A program made the position numbers and the translations under genes. The notes beneath the pieces are model-generated. The model was given only the letters and a program-made list of their open reading frames with translations. It searched no databases and was not told where the DNA came from. Shown here in pieces: positions 1 through 5,867 of a stretch of DNA of 6,905 bases. Positions within the stretch are counted from its first letter, which is position 1, and the number at the start of each line of letters is the position of its first letter. This stretch comes from an uncultured Sulfitobacter sp. (lineage in GTDB: Bacteria > Pseudomonadota > Alphaproteobacteria > Rhodobacterales > Rhodobacteraceae): contig CALAIJ010000134.1 in NCBI GenBank assembly GCA_937923365.1, forward strand, positions 1 to 6,905. The letters run 5' to 3'.

Positions 1-105
1 GGCCGTTCTGTCCGACCAGCTTGTAACGACGCCAATCAAGATCGCCGACGCTGCAATCAGGGCGCTGACGGCGGCAATAGTGTTGGCTGTCGCGTCTTTA
101 CTCAC
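1..105 (-). CDS. Small membrane-anchored protein, N-terminal part only (runs off the window)
   Basis: Thirty-five codons are visible, starting at a GTG (103-105) and remaining open to the window edge. The GTG has a good Shine-Dalgarno (AAGGA, complement of 113-117) 7 nt upstream. An ATG just upstream (110-112) meets a stop after four codons, so GTG is the start. The reading begins MSKDATANTIAAVSALIAAS and has a hydrophobic stretch at about residues 9-29 followed by WSDRT. That fits a single membrane anchor or an uncleaved signal segment with a short cytoplasmic N-terminus. It follows trxB by 21 nt on the same strand, so the two are probably co-transcribed. I do not recognise the family, and no function can be assigned from this fragment. 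Confidence 0.6.
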   Translation of the reverse strand, partial: MSKDATANTIAAVSALIAASAILIGVVTSWSDRTA

Positions 106-126
106 GTCGCATTCCTTTGGAAACGT

Positions 127-1068
127 TTACTCATTCTCCGCGAGGAACCGCTCCGCCTCAAGGGCGGCCATACAGCCCATGCCGGCTGAGGTAACCGCTT
201 GCCGGTATTTGTGATCCGTCAGATCGCCCGCCGCAAAGACGCCCGGAATGGAAGTTTCTGTGCTGTCAGGCTTCGTTACAACGTAGCCGCCCATGTGCGT
301 CTCCAGCACGTCCTTGACCAATTCGTTGGCAGGCGCGTGGCCGATGGCAACAAAGACACCTTTGCAGGGGATGTCCGTGATTTCGCCGGTCTTAGTGCTT
401 TTGACCTTGATGCCTTCGACCCCCAAAGGCGCGTCGGTGCCGTAGACCTCCACCATTTCATGGAACCACAGCGGCTCGATCTTGGGGTTCTTTTCCAACC
501 GGTTGATCAGGATTTTTTCGGCGCGCAATTCGTCGCGACGGTGCACCAGAGTGACTTTGGACGCGAAGTTGGTCAGGAACAACGCCTCTTCCACCGCCGT
601 GTTACCGCCACCGATCACGACAATCTCTTGGCCGCGATAAAAGAAGCCGTCGCAGGTGGCGCAGGCGCTGACGCCAAAGCCTTTGAACTTCTCTTCGGTT
701 TCAAGCCCCAGCCATTTGGCGCGGGCACCCGTGGCAAGGATCACCGCGTCCGCCACATAGGTGGTGCCGCTGTCGCCATGGGCCTTGAACGGCCGGCTCG
801 ACAGGTCCAGATCGGTGATGATGTCGCCAATCACTTCGGTGCCCATGGCCTTGGCATGCTCTTCCATCCGGATCATCAGATCGGGGCCTTGCACTTCGCT
901 ATCACCGGGCCAGTTTTCGACTTCGGTGGTTGTGGTCAGTTGACCACCGGGTTCGATGCCTTGCACGAGGATCGGCTCCAGCATTGCGCGGCTGGCGTAG
1001 ACGCCGGCGGTATAGCCTGCAGGGCCGGAGCCGATGATCAGCGCTTTGGTTTTCCGTGTCTCGCCCAT
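127..1068 (-). CDS. trxB: Thioredoxin-disulfide reductase (NADPH, FAD)
   Basis: Low-molecular-weight thioredoxin reductase, a cytoplasmic flavoprotein that passes electrons from NADPH through FAD and a redox-active disulfide to thioredoxin. The 313 aa match the family's usual length. In order, one sees the FAD-binding GSGPAG (13-18), the PGGQLTTTTEVENWPG region (40-55), the redox-active CATC (136-139, followed by DG), and the NADPH-binding GGGNTA (153-158). HRRDELRAEK follows at 176-185, where the HRR basic residues favour NADPH. The C-terminal FAD motif is AAGD (279-282), followed by the flavin-contacting KYRQAVTSAG (287-296). All key residues are present. It is transcribed divergently from the Lrp-type regulator and leads a short operon with the small membrane protein downstream. 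The Shine-Dalgarno is weak, only a G run about 6-10 nt before the ATG. Confidence 0.97.
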   Translation of the reverse strand: MGETRKTKALIIGSGPAGYTAGVYASRAMLEPILVQGIEPGGQLTTTTEVENWPGDSEVQGPDLMIRMEEHAKAMGTEVIGDIITDLDLSSRPFKAHGDSGTTYVADAVILATGARAKWLGLETEEKFKGFGVSACATCDGFFYRGQEIVVIGGGNTAVEEALFLTNFASKVTLVHRRDELRAEKILINRLEKNPKIEPLWFHEMVEVYGTDAPLGVEGIKVKSTKTGEITDIPCKGVFVAIGHAPANELVKDVLETHMGGYVVTKPDSTETSIPGVFAAGDLTDHKYRQAVTSAGMGCMAALEAERFLAENE

Positions 1069-1103
1069 GTGGTGCCCCCGGGGTGTGATGTGTCGTTGCG
1101 ATG

Positions 1104-1132
1104 GATATAGCGGTTGGGGCAGGGCGCTTAAA
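1104..1132 (-). promoter_or_regulatory. Weak candidate promoter for trxB
   Basis: On the minus strand a -35-like TTTAAG (1127-1132) and a -10-like TATATC (1104-1109) are 17 bp apart, which would give a leader of about 30 nt before the trxB ATG. Matches to the sigma-70 consensus are only 3/6 and 4/6, so this is a positional guess. Confidence 0.25.
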
Positions 1133-1217
1133 CCCCCGGTGCCGTGGGTGTGACGGGTAGGCTGCGGTGTGAAACGCCACTGATTTTATTGGATTTTCTA
1201 ATATGCCAGAAAGAATG

Positions 1218-1266
1218 TTGCGCTTGCGCGAAATATTATTGCGCATAGCGCAGCCCCTGCTATAAG
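1218..1266 (+). promoter_or_regulatory. lrp promoter with overlapping TGCGC-type operator
   Basis: A -35-like TTGCGC (1239-1244) and a -10-like TATAAG (1261-1266) lie 16 bp apart, 24 nt before the lrp ATG. TTGCGC occurs three times (1218-1223, 1224-1229, 1239-1244), the last two exactly 15 bp apart. The third copy is also the left arm of a perfect inverted repeat, TGCGC-ATA-GCGCA (1240-1252), which covers the -35 and part of the spacer. Lrp/AsnC proteins commonly repress their own genes through short palindromes near the promoter, so autoregulation is the obvious inference. A GAATC (GANTC, the CcrM methylation sequence) sits at 1266-1270. Confidence 0.45.
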
Positions 1267-1290
1267 AATCGCAAAACCAGTGAGGGGCCT

Positions 1291-1791
1291 ATGGCTGGGA
1301 CACGACTAGATCCGATTGATCGAAAAATTCTTGCTGAATTGCAGGCGGACGGGCGGATGACCAATGTGGAATTGGCCAAGCGCGTTGGCATCTCAGCCCC
1401 CCCTTGCCTGCGCCGTGTGCGTACGCTGGAAGAACAGGGTTATATCAAAGGCTACCACGCCGACGTGGATGCACGCGAACTGGGCTTCGAAGTGCAGGTG
1501 TTCGCGATGGTCGGCCTTGCCAGCCAGGCCGAGGTGGACCTGAGCGCGTTCGAGCAGATGTGCCGCAGTTGGCCTTTGGTCCGCGAATGCCACATGTTGA
1601 ACGGCGAAGTGGATTTCATCCTGAAATGCGTGGCACCGGACCTGTCCAGCTTCCAAAGCTTCCTGACAGGCCAGCTTTTGACCACGCCAAATGTCGCCAG
1701 CGTCAAGACGTCTTTGGTGATCCGCGGCGCCAAGGATGACCCCGGTGTGCCGTTTGATGTGCTGGAAGCGCGTCTGCAAAAAGACGCCTGA
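1291..1791 (+). CDS. Lrp/AsnC family transcriptional regulator
   Basis: A DNA-binding regulator of the feast/famine family, 166 aa, close to the usual 150-165 aa. The N-terminal winged helix-turn-helix is clear: LDPIDRKILAELQADGR (6-22), then TNVELAKRVGIS (24-35) and the recognition helix PPCLRRVRTLEEQGYI (37-52). The C-terminal RAM (AsnC ligand-binding) domain spans roughly 66-145. It includes GEVDFIL (105-111) at the position of the usual effector-pocket GxYDYLL-type motif, and TTPNVASVKTSLV near the end. The effector, probably an amino acid, cannot be read from the sequence. The ATG follows GAGGGG (1282-1287) with a short 3-nt gap. It is divergent from trxB, so trxB and its own gene are natural candidate targets. 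Its stop is 2 nt from the stop of the convergent Hint gene. Confidence 0.95.
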   Translation: MAGTRLDPIDRKILAELQADGRMTNVELAKRVGISAPPCLRRVRTLEEQGYIKGYHADVDARELGFEVQVFAMVGLASQAEVDLSAFEQMCRSWPLVRECHMLNGEVDFILKCVAPDLSSFQSFLTGQLLTTPNVASVKTSLVIRGAKDDPGVPFDVLEARLQKDA

Positions 1792-1793
1792 CC

Positions 1794-2582
1794 CTAGATA
1801 ATGATCTCTTCGGCGGCGTCCGGTGCGCGTGGGTGCGCAAGGGGGCCAAAGTCGCTGATATGGCCGATTTGCGGGAACATCCCCAAAAAGCGATCGCGCA
1901 AACTGTGAGACACGCTTTGCGTCGCGGCGGCACCTGGGTGGAATGTCTCCATCTCGATCCCGCCTGCCTGAATGGCGGCATGGCGTGTCAGGCACAAGTG
2001 GAACAGACGCACAGGCGTGGGCGGCACCACTTCAATGACGTTCACACCATCGACGAACTCGGCCACCGGCGTCAGCATGCGTGCGCCACCGGACTCGGCC
2101 CGCAAGCGGTGCGGTGTATGCAGGACACGGGCGGCAGGACCCACTGTCAGGAACGAGCTTGGCCGCGACTGGCCAAAGCTGTCAGGCATGATGCGGATCA
2201 AGGGCATCCGGCGCCCTGCATCGGCAGGCACAAAGGTGCTGGAGCCGATCCAGATCAGCTCTGCCGGCTCCCCCGAAGAGGTGTTGATCATGTCGCCGGG
2301 CTGAAGGTCCTCGATGGCGACTTCGCCGTGAACCGTCTGGATCAGAGTGCCCCGTGCAAAGGCGGCAAAGGCGCTTTCGAACAAGGGTAGCGCGGGCGCT
2401 TTGTCCTGACCAACATAGAGAGAGCCGTCCGAGCGTAGTGCCGCGACCTCAAAGCTGCGCGTCTCCATGGCAGGTGCTGCCCCGACATCGCCGTTGGAGG
2501 GTCCGGCGGATGTCAGGTCAAAGCCAGAGCGGGCATTGCGCGTCATGGCGTGGCGCGATGTCGTGGCAACGGTCGGTGTCAT
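1794..2582 (-). CDS. Hint-domain (Hint_2 type) protein lacking the usual catalytic cysteine
   Basis: A Hedgehog/intein-fold (Hint_2-like) protein of a kind common in Rhodobacteraceae, with unknown cellular role. Numbering is from the ATG at 2582 (262 aa). The domain opens with AFARGTLIQTVHGEVAIEDL (74-93) followed by QPGD. Canonical members have Cys before the Phe (CFxxGT), but here it is Ala74, so self-splicing or self-cleavage is unlikely. Later come VLHTPHR, resembling the block-B His, then EFVDGVNVIEV and FHLCLTRHAAI, and FHPG (214-217), which is typical of Hint_2. There is no signal peptide or membrane segment, and the N-terminus is polar and low in complexity. I chose the ATG at 2580-2582 because AAAAGG (complement of 2590-2595) lies 7 nt upstream. 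An in-frame ATG at 2655-2657 would add 25 residues but has no clear Shine-Dalgarno and would run through an inverted repeat. Confidence 0.85.
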   Translation of the reverse strand: MTPTVATTSRHAMTRNARSGFDLTSAGPSNGDVGAAPAMETRSFEVAALRSDGSLYVGQDKAPALPLFESAFAAFARGTLIQTVHGEVAIEDLQPGDMINTSSGEPAELIWIGSSTFVPADAGRRMPLIRIMPDSFGQSRPSSFLTVGPAARVLHTPHRLRAESGGARMLTPVAEFVDGVNVIEVVPPTPVRLFHLCLTRHAAIQAGGIEMETFHPGAAATQSVSHSLRDRFLGMFPQIGHISDFGPLAHPRAPDAAEEIII

Positions 2583-2614
2583 GTGCGTACCTTTTCTCTC
2601 AGGTGTCACATCCG

Positions 2615-2632
2615 TGTCGGTCCCCACCGACA
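2615..2632 (-). repeat. Inverted repeat in the Hint gene leader
   Basis: A perfect 7-bp stem with a CCCC loop (TGTCGGT / ACCGACA on the plus strand) lies 33 nt upstream of the preferred Hint start. In RNA from the minus strand it forms a leader hairpin. If translation began at 2657 it would instead lie inside the reading frame. Confidence 0.5.
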
Positions 2633-2678
2633 AGCACGGAACGTGCGGCTTGTTCATTTCATGTCTTTAACAAGGACC

Positions 2679-2707
2679 AATTCGCCCTTTTTCCGCCTCA
2701 TTGTCAA
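2679..2707 (-). promoter_or_regulatory. Candidate promoter for the Hint gene
   Basis: A perfect -35 hexamer TTGACA (complement of 2702-2707) is present on the minus strand, but the hexamer 17 bp further on (CGAATT, complement of 2679-2684) is a poor -10. Transcription from here would give a leader of about 90 nt before the ATG at 2582, or about 13 nt before the alternative ATG at 2657. Confidence 0.3.
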
Positions 2708-2804
2708 AGTTTGAAGGACATTGGGCACGAAATTAGCGTCAATTCACCGAAAACCACAGGTTTTGTTTCGGGCAAATTGGCCCAATACGCCACAATTGTA
2801 TCTC

Positions 2805-2843
2805 AAAAGGGAAACCGCCCCGGCGAATCAACGCAAGGGCGGT
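2805..2843 (-). terminator. Likely intrinsic terminator after the 45-aa gene
   Basis: Read on the minus strand, a perfect 7-bp G+C-rich stem (ACCGCCC at 2837-2843 with GGGCGGT at 2814-2820) encloses a 16-nt loop. It is followed by TTTCCCTTTT (complement of 2805-2814). It starts about 31 nt past the stop of the small gene. The loop is long and the T tract is interrupted, so it may be only moderately efficient. Confidence 0.55.
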
Positions 2844-2874
2844 CTTTGACTGTCAGAATGGGGTGTTTTGGGGG

Positions 2875-3012
2875 TCAGGCGCTCTTGCGCTGAGGCTCGG
2901 GCTGTTTGCGTTTGGCAATAAAGGCTGCCCGCACAGTGCCCCGCGTCCACGGCATCGGTGTCGCTGTCTGGGAAGCGGTGGTGGTGATGCTTTTGATAAA
3001 ACGCGTCTTCAT
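2875..3012 (-). CDS. Small basic hypothetical protein (45 aa)
   Basis: A 46-codon frame including TGA, beginning MKTRFIKSITTTASQ, with a central MPWTRGTVRAAFIAKRK (20-36) and a C-terminal QPEPQRKSA. It is strongly basic (Arg and Lys, only one acidic residue) and has no membrane segment or Cys, so it is probably cytosolic. Several features indicate a real gene: a GAGG Shine-Dalgarno (complement of 3021-3024) 8 nt before the ATG, a terminator-like hairpin just downstream, and a structured leader upstream. From memory, the MPWxRG...RxAFIxKR arrangement resembles short proteins annotated as hypothetical in Roseobacter-type genomes; I could not test this. The high charge suggests a nucleic-acid or ribosome partner, but no function is established. 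It lies 151 nt downstream of pgeF and may have its own promoter. Confidence 0.65.
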   Translation of the reverse strand: MKTRFIKSITTTASQTATPMPWTRGTVRAAFIAKRKQPEPQRKSA

Positions 3013-3015
3013 GGA

Positions 3016-3072
3016 TGTATCCTCAATCTGCTCGTTACAGGTCTTTGACCTTTGGTTGAGATTGAAGATGCA
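3016..3072 (-). promoter_or_regulatory. Structured 5' leader predicted to hide the ribosome binding site of the 45-aa gene
   Basis: In RNA from the minus strand, 3059-3069 (AUCUUCAAUCU) can pair with 3019-3029 (AGAUUGAGGAU) over 11 bp with a single G-U wobble. Past one mismatch, two further pairs are possible (3071-3072 with 3016-3017). The 3' arm contains the whole GAGGA Shine-Dalgarno. The 29-nt loop carries a second hairpin, a perfect 5-bp stem with a triloop (AGGUC-AAA-GACCU, 3039-3051). Such a structure would limit initiation unless opened by temperature, a protein, an sRNA or a ligand. The pairing is read directly from the sequence; the regulatory role is inferred. Confidence 0.5.
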
Positions 3073-3163
3073 GGTCCAATGCGGCAGCTTTTTGTCGCTT
3101 TGGTGTAAAATGCGATACGAATTGAGGCCATTTCAAAGCGGGCCTGTCCGCAGCTCCCTCGGG

Positions 3164-3919
3164 TTATAGCGTGATCGCGGCGATCAGCCGCCCGTAGTCC
3201 GCCTCTTTGGCATGGGTTGTGCGGCGATAGGAATAGAAGCGGTCGGGATCACTATAGGTGCAGTGGCGGGTCCATTCCGCGTGGCCCACGCCCGCTGCCC
3301 GCAGGCGGCTCAGGCCAAAGCCTGCAAGGTCGAACTGCAGGCGGTCCTCTTTGCCTTGGGCAAAAAAGCGTGCGACGCCTTCGTCTTCGGCCATGAAACT
3401 GTCAAAGAACTCGGGCCCGACCTCATAAGCGGCCTGCCCGATGCAAGGGCCAATCACGGCGGTAATGTTGGCGCGCTGGGCGCCCAAGGTCTCCATCGCG
3501 TCCACTGTCGCGTCCAGCACACCGTCCAGCGCGCCGCGCCAGCCTGCATGTGCAGCACCGATTACGCCCGCCTCTGCATCGGCAAAAAGCACAGGCTGGC
3601 AGTCAGCTGTCAGCACCGACAGGGCAAGGCCCCGCGTTTTGGTCACAAGCGCATCGGCTTTGGGTTTGTCCGCCATGGCGGCGTCCACGGTGATGACGTC
3701 TGCCGAATGGACCTGATGCACCCCCAGCAGGTGGTCCGGTGCCACACCCATGGTTTCGGCAACGCGGTTGCGGTTGATCATCACGATCTCGGATTGGTCC
3801 GAACTGCCAGTGCCGCAGTTCAGCCCCGCAAACACTCCTGATGACGCCCCGCCGCGACGGGTAAAGAACCCGTGGCGCAAAGGGGCCAATGCGTCGGACG
3901 TGATGATTTCTAGCGTCAT
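3164..3919 (-). CDS. pgeF: Peptidoglycan editing factor PgeF (YfiH / DUF152, multicopper-oxidase-like fold)
   Basis: A cytoplasmic metalloenzyme of the YfiH family, 251 aa, a typical length. E. coli YfiH/PgeF removes mis-incorporated residues (for example Ser in place of L-Ala) from UDP-MurNAc peptides. Older annotations call the family polyphenol oxidase or laccase-domain. Visible motifs are HGFFTRRGG (16-24), VHQVHS (67-72), TADCQPVL (104-111), AAHAGWRG (122-129), GPCIG and a C-terminal YSYRR...DYGR. The zinc/copper triad His71, Cys107 and His124 is intact. It is last in the lgt - methyltransferase - pgeF operon. Its ATG overlaps the upstream TGA (ATGA, 3916-3919) and has no clear Shine-Dalgarno of its own, which suggests translational coupling. 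Confidence 0.95.
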   Translation of the reverse strand: MTLEIITSDALAPLRHGFFTRRGGASSGVFAGLNCGTGSSDQSEIVMINRNRVAETMGVAPDHLLGVHQVHSADVITVDAAMADKPKADALVTKTRGLALSVLTADCQPVLFADAEAGVIGAAHAGWRGALDGVLDATVDAMETLGAQRANITAVIGPCIGQAAYEVGPEFFDSFMAEDEGVARFFAQGKEDRLQFDLAGFGLSRLRAAGVGHAEWTRHCTYSDPDRFYSYRRTTHAKEADYGRLIAAITL

Positions 3920-4986
3920 GTGGGACCGGTTTCCAATCCTGCGGGTGGTGCGGCCTGAGGCGCGGTAAGCCCCAGCACTTTGAACAGATTTCCCATTTCC
4001 GCAGGGTGCGTCAACCGCCGATGTGCGGCGATATGGCTTTCAAGCGCCGGACCGCGTAACCGGCCGGCCAGAGCCTGCGCACGTGCGGTGATGCCCAGAC
4101 GCTCAAGAAACACGCCTTGGGGCGTCAGCGTGCTGGCCAGACAGCCTTTGGCCGCTGTCGCCAACGCTTCGAAATCCACATGCGCGGTCAGATCGGCGCG
4201 GCCCGGCGTGTCGAGCGGGCCGACCTTGGTGTGGGACTGCACGGCCTGAAAGCTGTCGCCCTTGGTGCGCCAATCCCCGTAGTCGATAACCAAGGCGGCC
4301 CCGCCATAGGCAGCGATGCGTCGGGCGACGGGTGCCATGACGGTGGCATAGGCGCTGCAGGTCTCGACCAGATCGCCCTCGCCCGTGTCCGCCAAACGGT
4401 AATCCAGCGCAGGTTGCGGGCCAGCGGGTGCCAGACCAAAGGCCAGCACGCCGTCGCTAAGGCCCACCTGCCGCTCGCGCCACTGGTCGCCCTGACGAAT
4501 GAACTGCCGGACGGGCAGGGCGTCAAAGAACTCGTTTGCGATCAGCATGAGGGGCTGTTGCGGCAAGGCATCTGCGTCTGTGACCCATGTGACGCTGTCG
4601 TCCTTCAGGGTCTCGCGCTGGATCTCGACAAGCGCGGGCGAGGCCTCCACCAGCACCACCTTTGCCGCGTCGCGAAAGCCTTTGACGGCACCCGCCGCGC
4701 GTAATGCGTCTTGCATCAAGGTGCCCCGACCGGGGCCAAGTTCGGCCAGCGTGAAGGGGGCAGGCGCACCCTGATCGAGCCATGTCTGGGCCAGTGCCAG
4801 TCCGATGAGCTCACCGAACATCTGGCTGATCTCAGGGGCGGTGACAAAGTCGCCCTCTGCCCCAAAGGGCATCTGCGTGGTGTAATACCCCATCGTGGGA
4901 TGCAGCAGACAGGTGGTCATGTAAGCGTCCAGCCGCATCGGTCCGGCCTGCTGGATCTGGCGGATCAACGTGTCGCGCAGGCTCAT
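3916..4986 (-). CDS. MidA/NDUFAF7-like class I SAM-dependent methyltransferase (DUF185)
   Basis: 356 aa, belonging to the Methyltransf_28 (MidA) family. Its human relative NDUFAF7 methylates an arginine of the NDUFS2 subunit during complex I assembly. The bacterial substrate is probably the corresponding NuoD subunit, which is an inference. Motifs in order: HPTMGYY (29-35), [15 protein letters not shown] (45-59), SAM-binding ELGPGRG (82-88), acidic motif VLVEASP (111-117), NEFFDALP (151-158), VIDYGD (233-238) and [11 protein letters not shown] (262-272). The start is the ATG at 4984-4986, which overlaps the lgt stop by 4 nt (ATGA) and begins [10 protein letters not shown]. The frame is open for 33 more codons upstream, but these lie inside lgt and look out-of-frame. 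With no Shine-Dalgarno visible, translation probably depends on termination of lgt. Confidence 0.93.
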   Translation of the reverse strand: MSLRDTLIRQIQQAGPMRLDAYMTTCLLHPTMGYYTTQMPFGAEGDFVTAPEISQMFGELIGLALAQTWLDQGAPAPFTLAELGPGRGTLMQDALRAAGAVKGFRDAAKVVLVEASPALVEIQRETLKDDSVTWVTDADALPQQPLMLIANEFFDALPVRQFIRQGDQWRERQVGLSDGVLAFGLAPAGPQPALDYRLADTGEGDLVETCSAYATVMAPVARRIAAYGGAALVIDYGDWRTKGDSFQAVQSHTKVGPLDTPGRADLTAHVDFEALATAAKGCLASTLTPQGVFLERLGITARAQALAGRLRGPALESHIAAHRRLTHPAEMGNLFKVLGLTAPQAAPPAGLETGPT

Positions 4987-5867
4987 GACAGGCGGCGCGC
5001 GCGCGCAATCAGATAGGCCCCCGCGGCGATCATCGGCAGGCACAGGATTTGCCCCATGGTCAGCCCAAAGCCGCCCATTTGCCACGCCAGCCCCAAAGGA
5101 TTGCCGTCGGTGATGAATTGCGCGTCTGGCTGGCGGAAGAATTCAACAACAAACCGCGCAATGCCGTAGCCCGCAAGGAAGGTCCCCGCAATCACGCCGG
5201 GTGTCTTGAGCGCCCCGCGCCGCCACGCCAGCCAGACCAGCAACAGGCCAAGCACAAGCCCTTCAAGCAGTGCTTCATAAAGTTGCGACGGGTGGCGCGC
5301 GCAGATGCCCACCACGTCGGGGCAATATTGCGCGGCCTCGGTGGGAAAGGCGACGCCCCATGGCACGTCTGTGGGGCGGCCCCATAGCTCTGCGTTGATG
5401 AAATTGGCAACCCGCCCCAGAAACAGGCCGGGGGCAAGACCAAGGGCCACCATGTCTCCGGTGGAAATGAGCGGCAGCCCATTGCGTTTGGTGTAGTAGA
5501 AAAACGCGACGATGACGCCTATGGCACCGCCATGGAAGGACATACCCCCCTCCCACAATTGCAGGATGCGCAGTGGATTGCTGATGTAGAACGCGGGCTG
5601 GTAAAACAGGACATAGCCCAGCCGTCCGCCAAGGATGACACCCAGAATGACGTAAAACAGCAGGTCCTCGACCTGTGCGGCCTTCATGACGGGTTGTTCA
5701 TTCTTCCACAGGCGCGAATTGCGCGCGGCAGCCGCTGCCAGACGCCAGCCCAGCAAGATGCCCACAATATAGGCCAGCGCATACCAACGCAGGGCAAATT
5801 CCATACCAAAAAGCGTGACCGAGAAGATCTCGGGAGAGATATCGGGGAAGGGAAGCATCGCGCGCAT
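4983..5867 (-). CDS. lgt: Prolipoprotein diacylglyceryl transferase
   Basis: An inner-membrane enzyme that transfers diacylglycerol from phosphatidylglycerol to the lipobox cysteine of prolipoproteins, the first step of lipoprotein maturation. At 294 aa with about seven hydrophobic segments, it is typical. Visible motifs are [10 protein letters not shown] (27-36), [10 protein letters not shown] (80-89), [12 protein letters not shown] (106-117, catalytic-region His112), [20 protein letters not shown] (148-167; Arg152, Asn155 and Glu160 match the essential E. coli R143/N146/E151 pattern), [13 protein letters not shown] (191-203) and [11 protein letters not shown] (238-248). It leads the operon with the methyltransferase and pgeF. 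The first ATG (5865-5867) lacks a Shine-Dalgarno, and the Met at codon 4 (5856-5858) is an alternative. The predicted promoter places the transcript start almost on the ATG, so a leaderless mRNA is possible. Confidence 0.97.
   Translation of the reverse strand: MRAMLPFPDISPEIFSVTLFGMEFALRWYALAYIVGILLGWRLAAAAARNSRLWKNEQPVMKAAQVEDLLFYVILGVILGGRLGYVLFYQPAFYISNPLRILQLWEGGMSFHGGAIGVIVAFFYYTKRNGLPLISTGDMVALGLAPGLFLGRVANFINAELWGRPTDVPWGVAFPTEAAQYCPDVVGICARHPSQLYEALLEGLVLGLLLVWLAWRRGALKTPGVIAGTFLAGYGIARFVVEFFRQPDAQFITDGNPLGLAWQMGGFGLTMGQILCLPMIAAGAYLIARARRLS

Noticed and set aside
199..1110. Long 303-aa open frame on the plus strand opposite trxB
   Set aside because: It is antisense to a gene with every TrxB motif intact, resembles no known family, and reflects the codon bias of the real gene. 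The other frames inside 276-1246 are rejected for the same reason.
1393..1995. 200-aa minus-strand frame spanning lrp and the end of the Hint gene
   Set aside because: It crosses two well-supported genes, is His/Arg-rich in the way of out-of-frame translations, and has no recognisable domain.
1833..2390. 185-aa plus-strand frame opposite the Hint gene
   Set aside because: It is a mirror frame of the Hint domain. Its Cys/His/Gln-rich composition is typical of spurious antisense reading.
1794..2582. Active intein
   Set aside because: No nucleophilic Cys/Ser at the domain start, no host protein halves on each side and no terminal His-Asn followed by a Cys/Ser/Thr extein.
3120..3163. Terminator directly after pgeF
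   Set aside because: Only a 4-bp GCGG/CCGC stem followed by three T residues was found, too weak to call.
2354..3169. Plus-strand frames of 179, 61 and 87 aa across the intergenic region
   Set aside because: They run against the promoters, terminator and the 45-aa minus-strand gene, and show no domain or good ribosome binding site.
3212..3841. 209-aa plus-strand frame opposite pgeF
   Set aside because: Antisense to a fully conserved PgeF. Similar frames opposite the methyltransferase and lgt were dropped too.
4991..5003. Alternating GC dinucleotide run (possible Z-DNA or slippage tract)
   Set aside because: Short, and explained by Ala-Arg codons at the end of lgt; no sign of a frameshift.
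4987..5085. 33-codon N-terminal extension of the methyltransferase
   Set aside because: It lies wholly inside lgt. The ATG at 4984-4986 gives a normal family N-terminus and the same ATGA overlap as the next junction.
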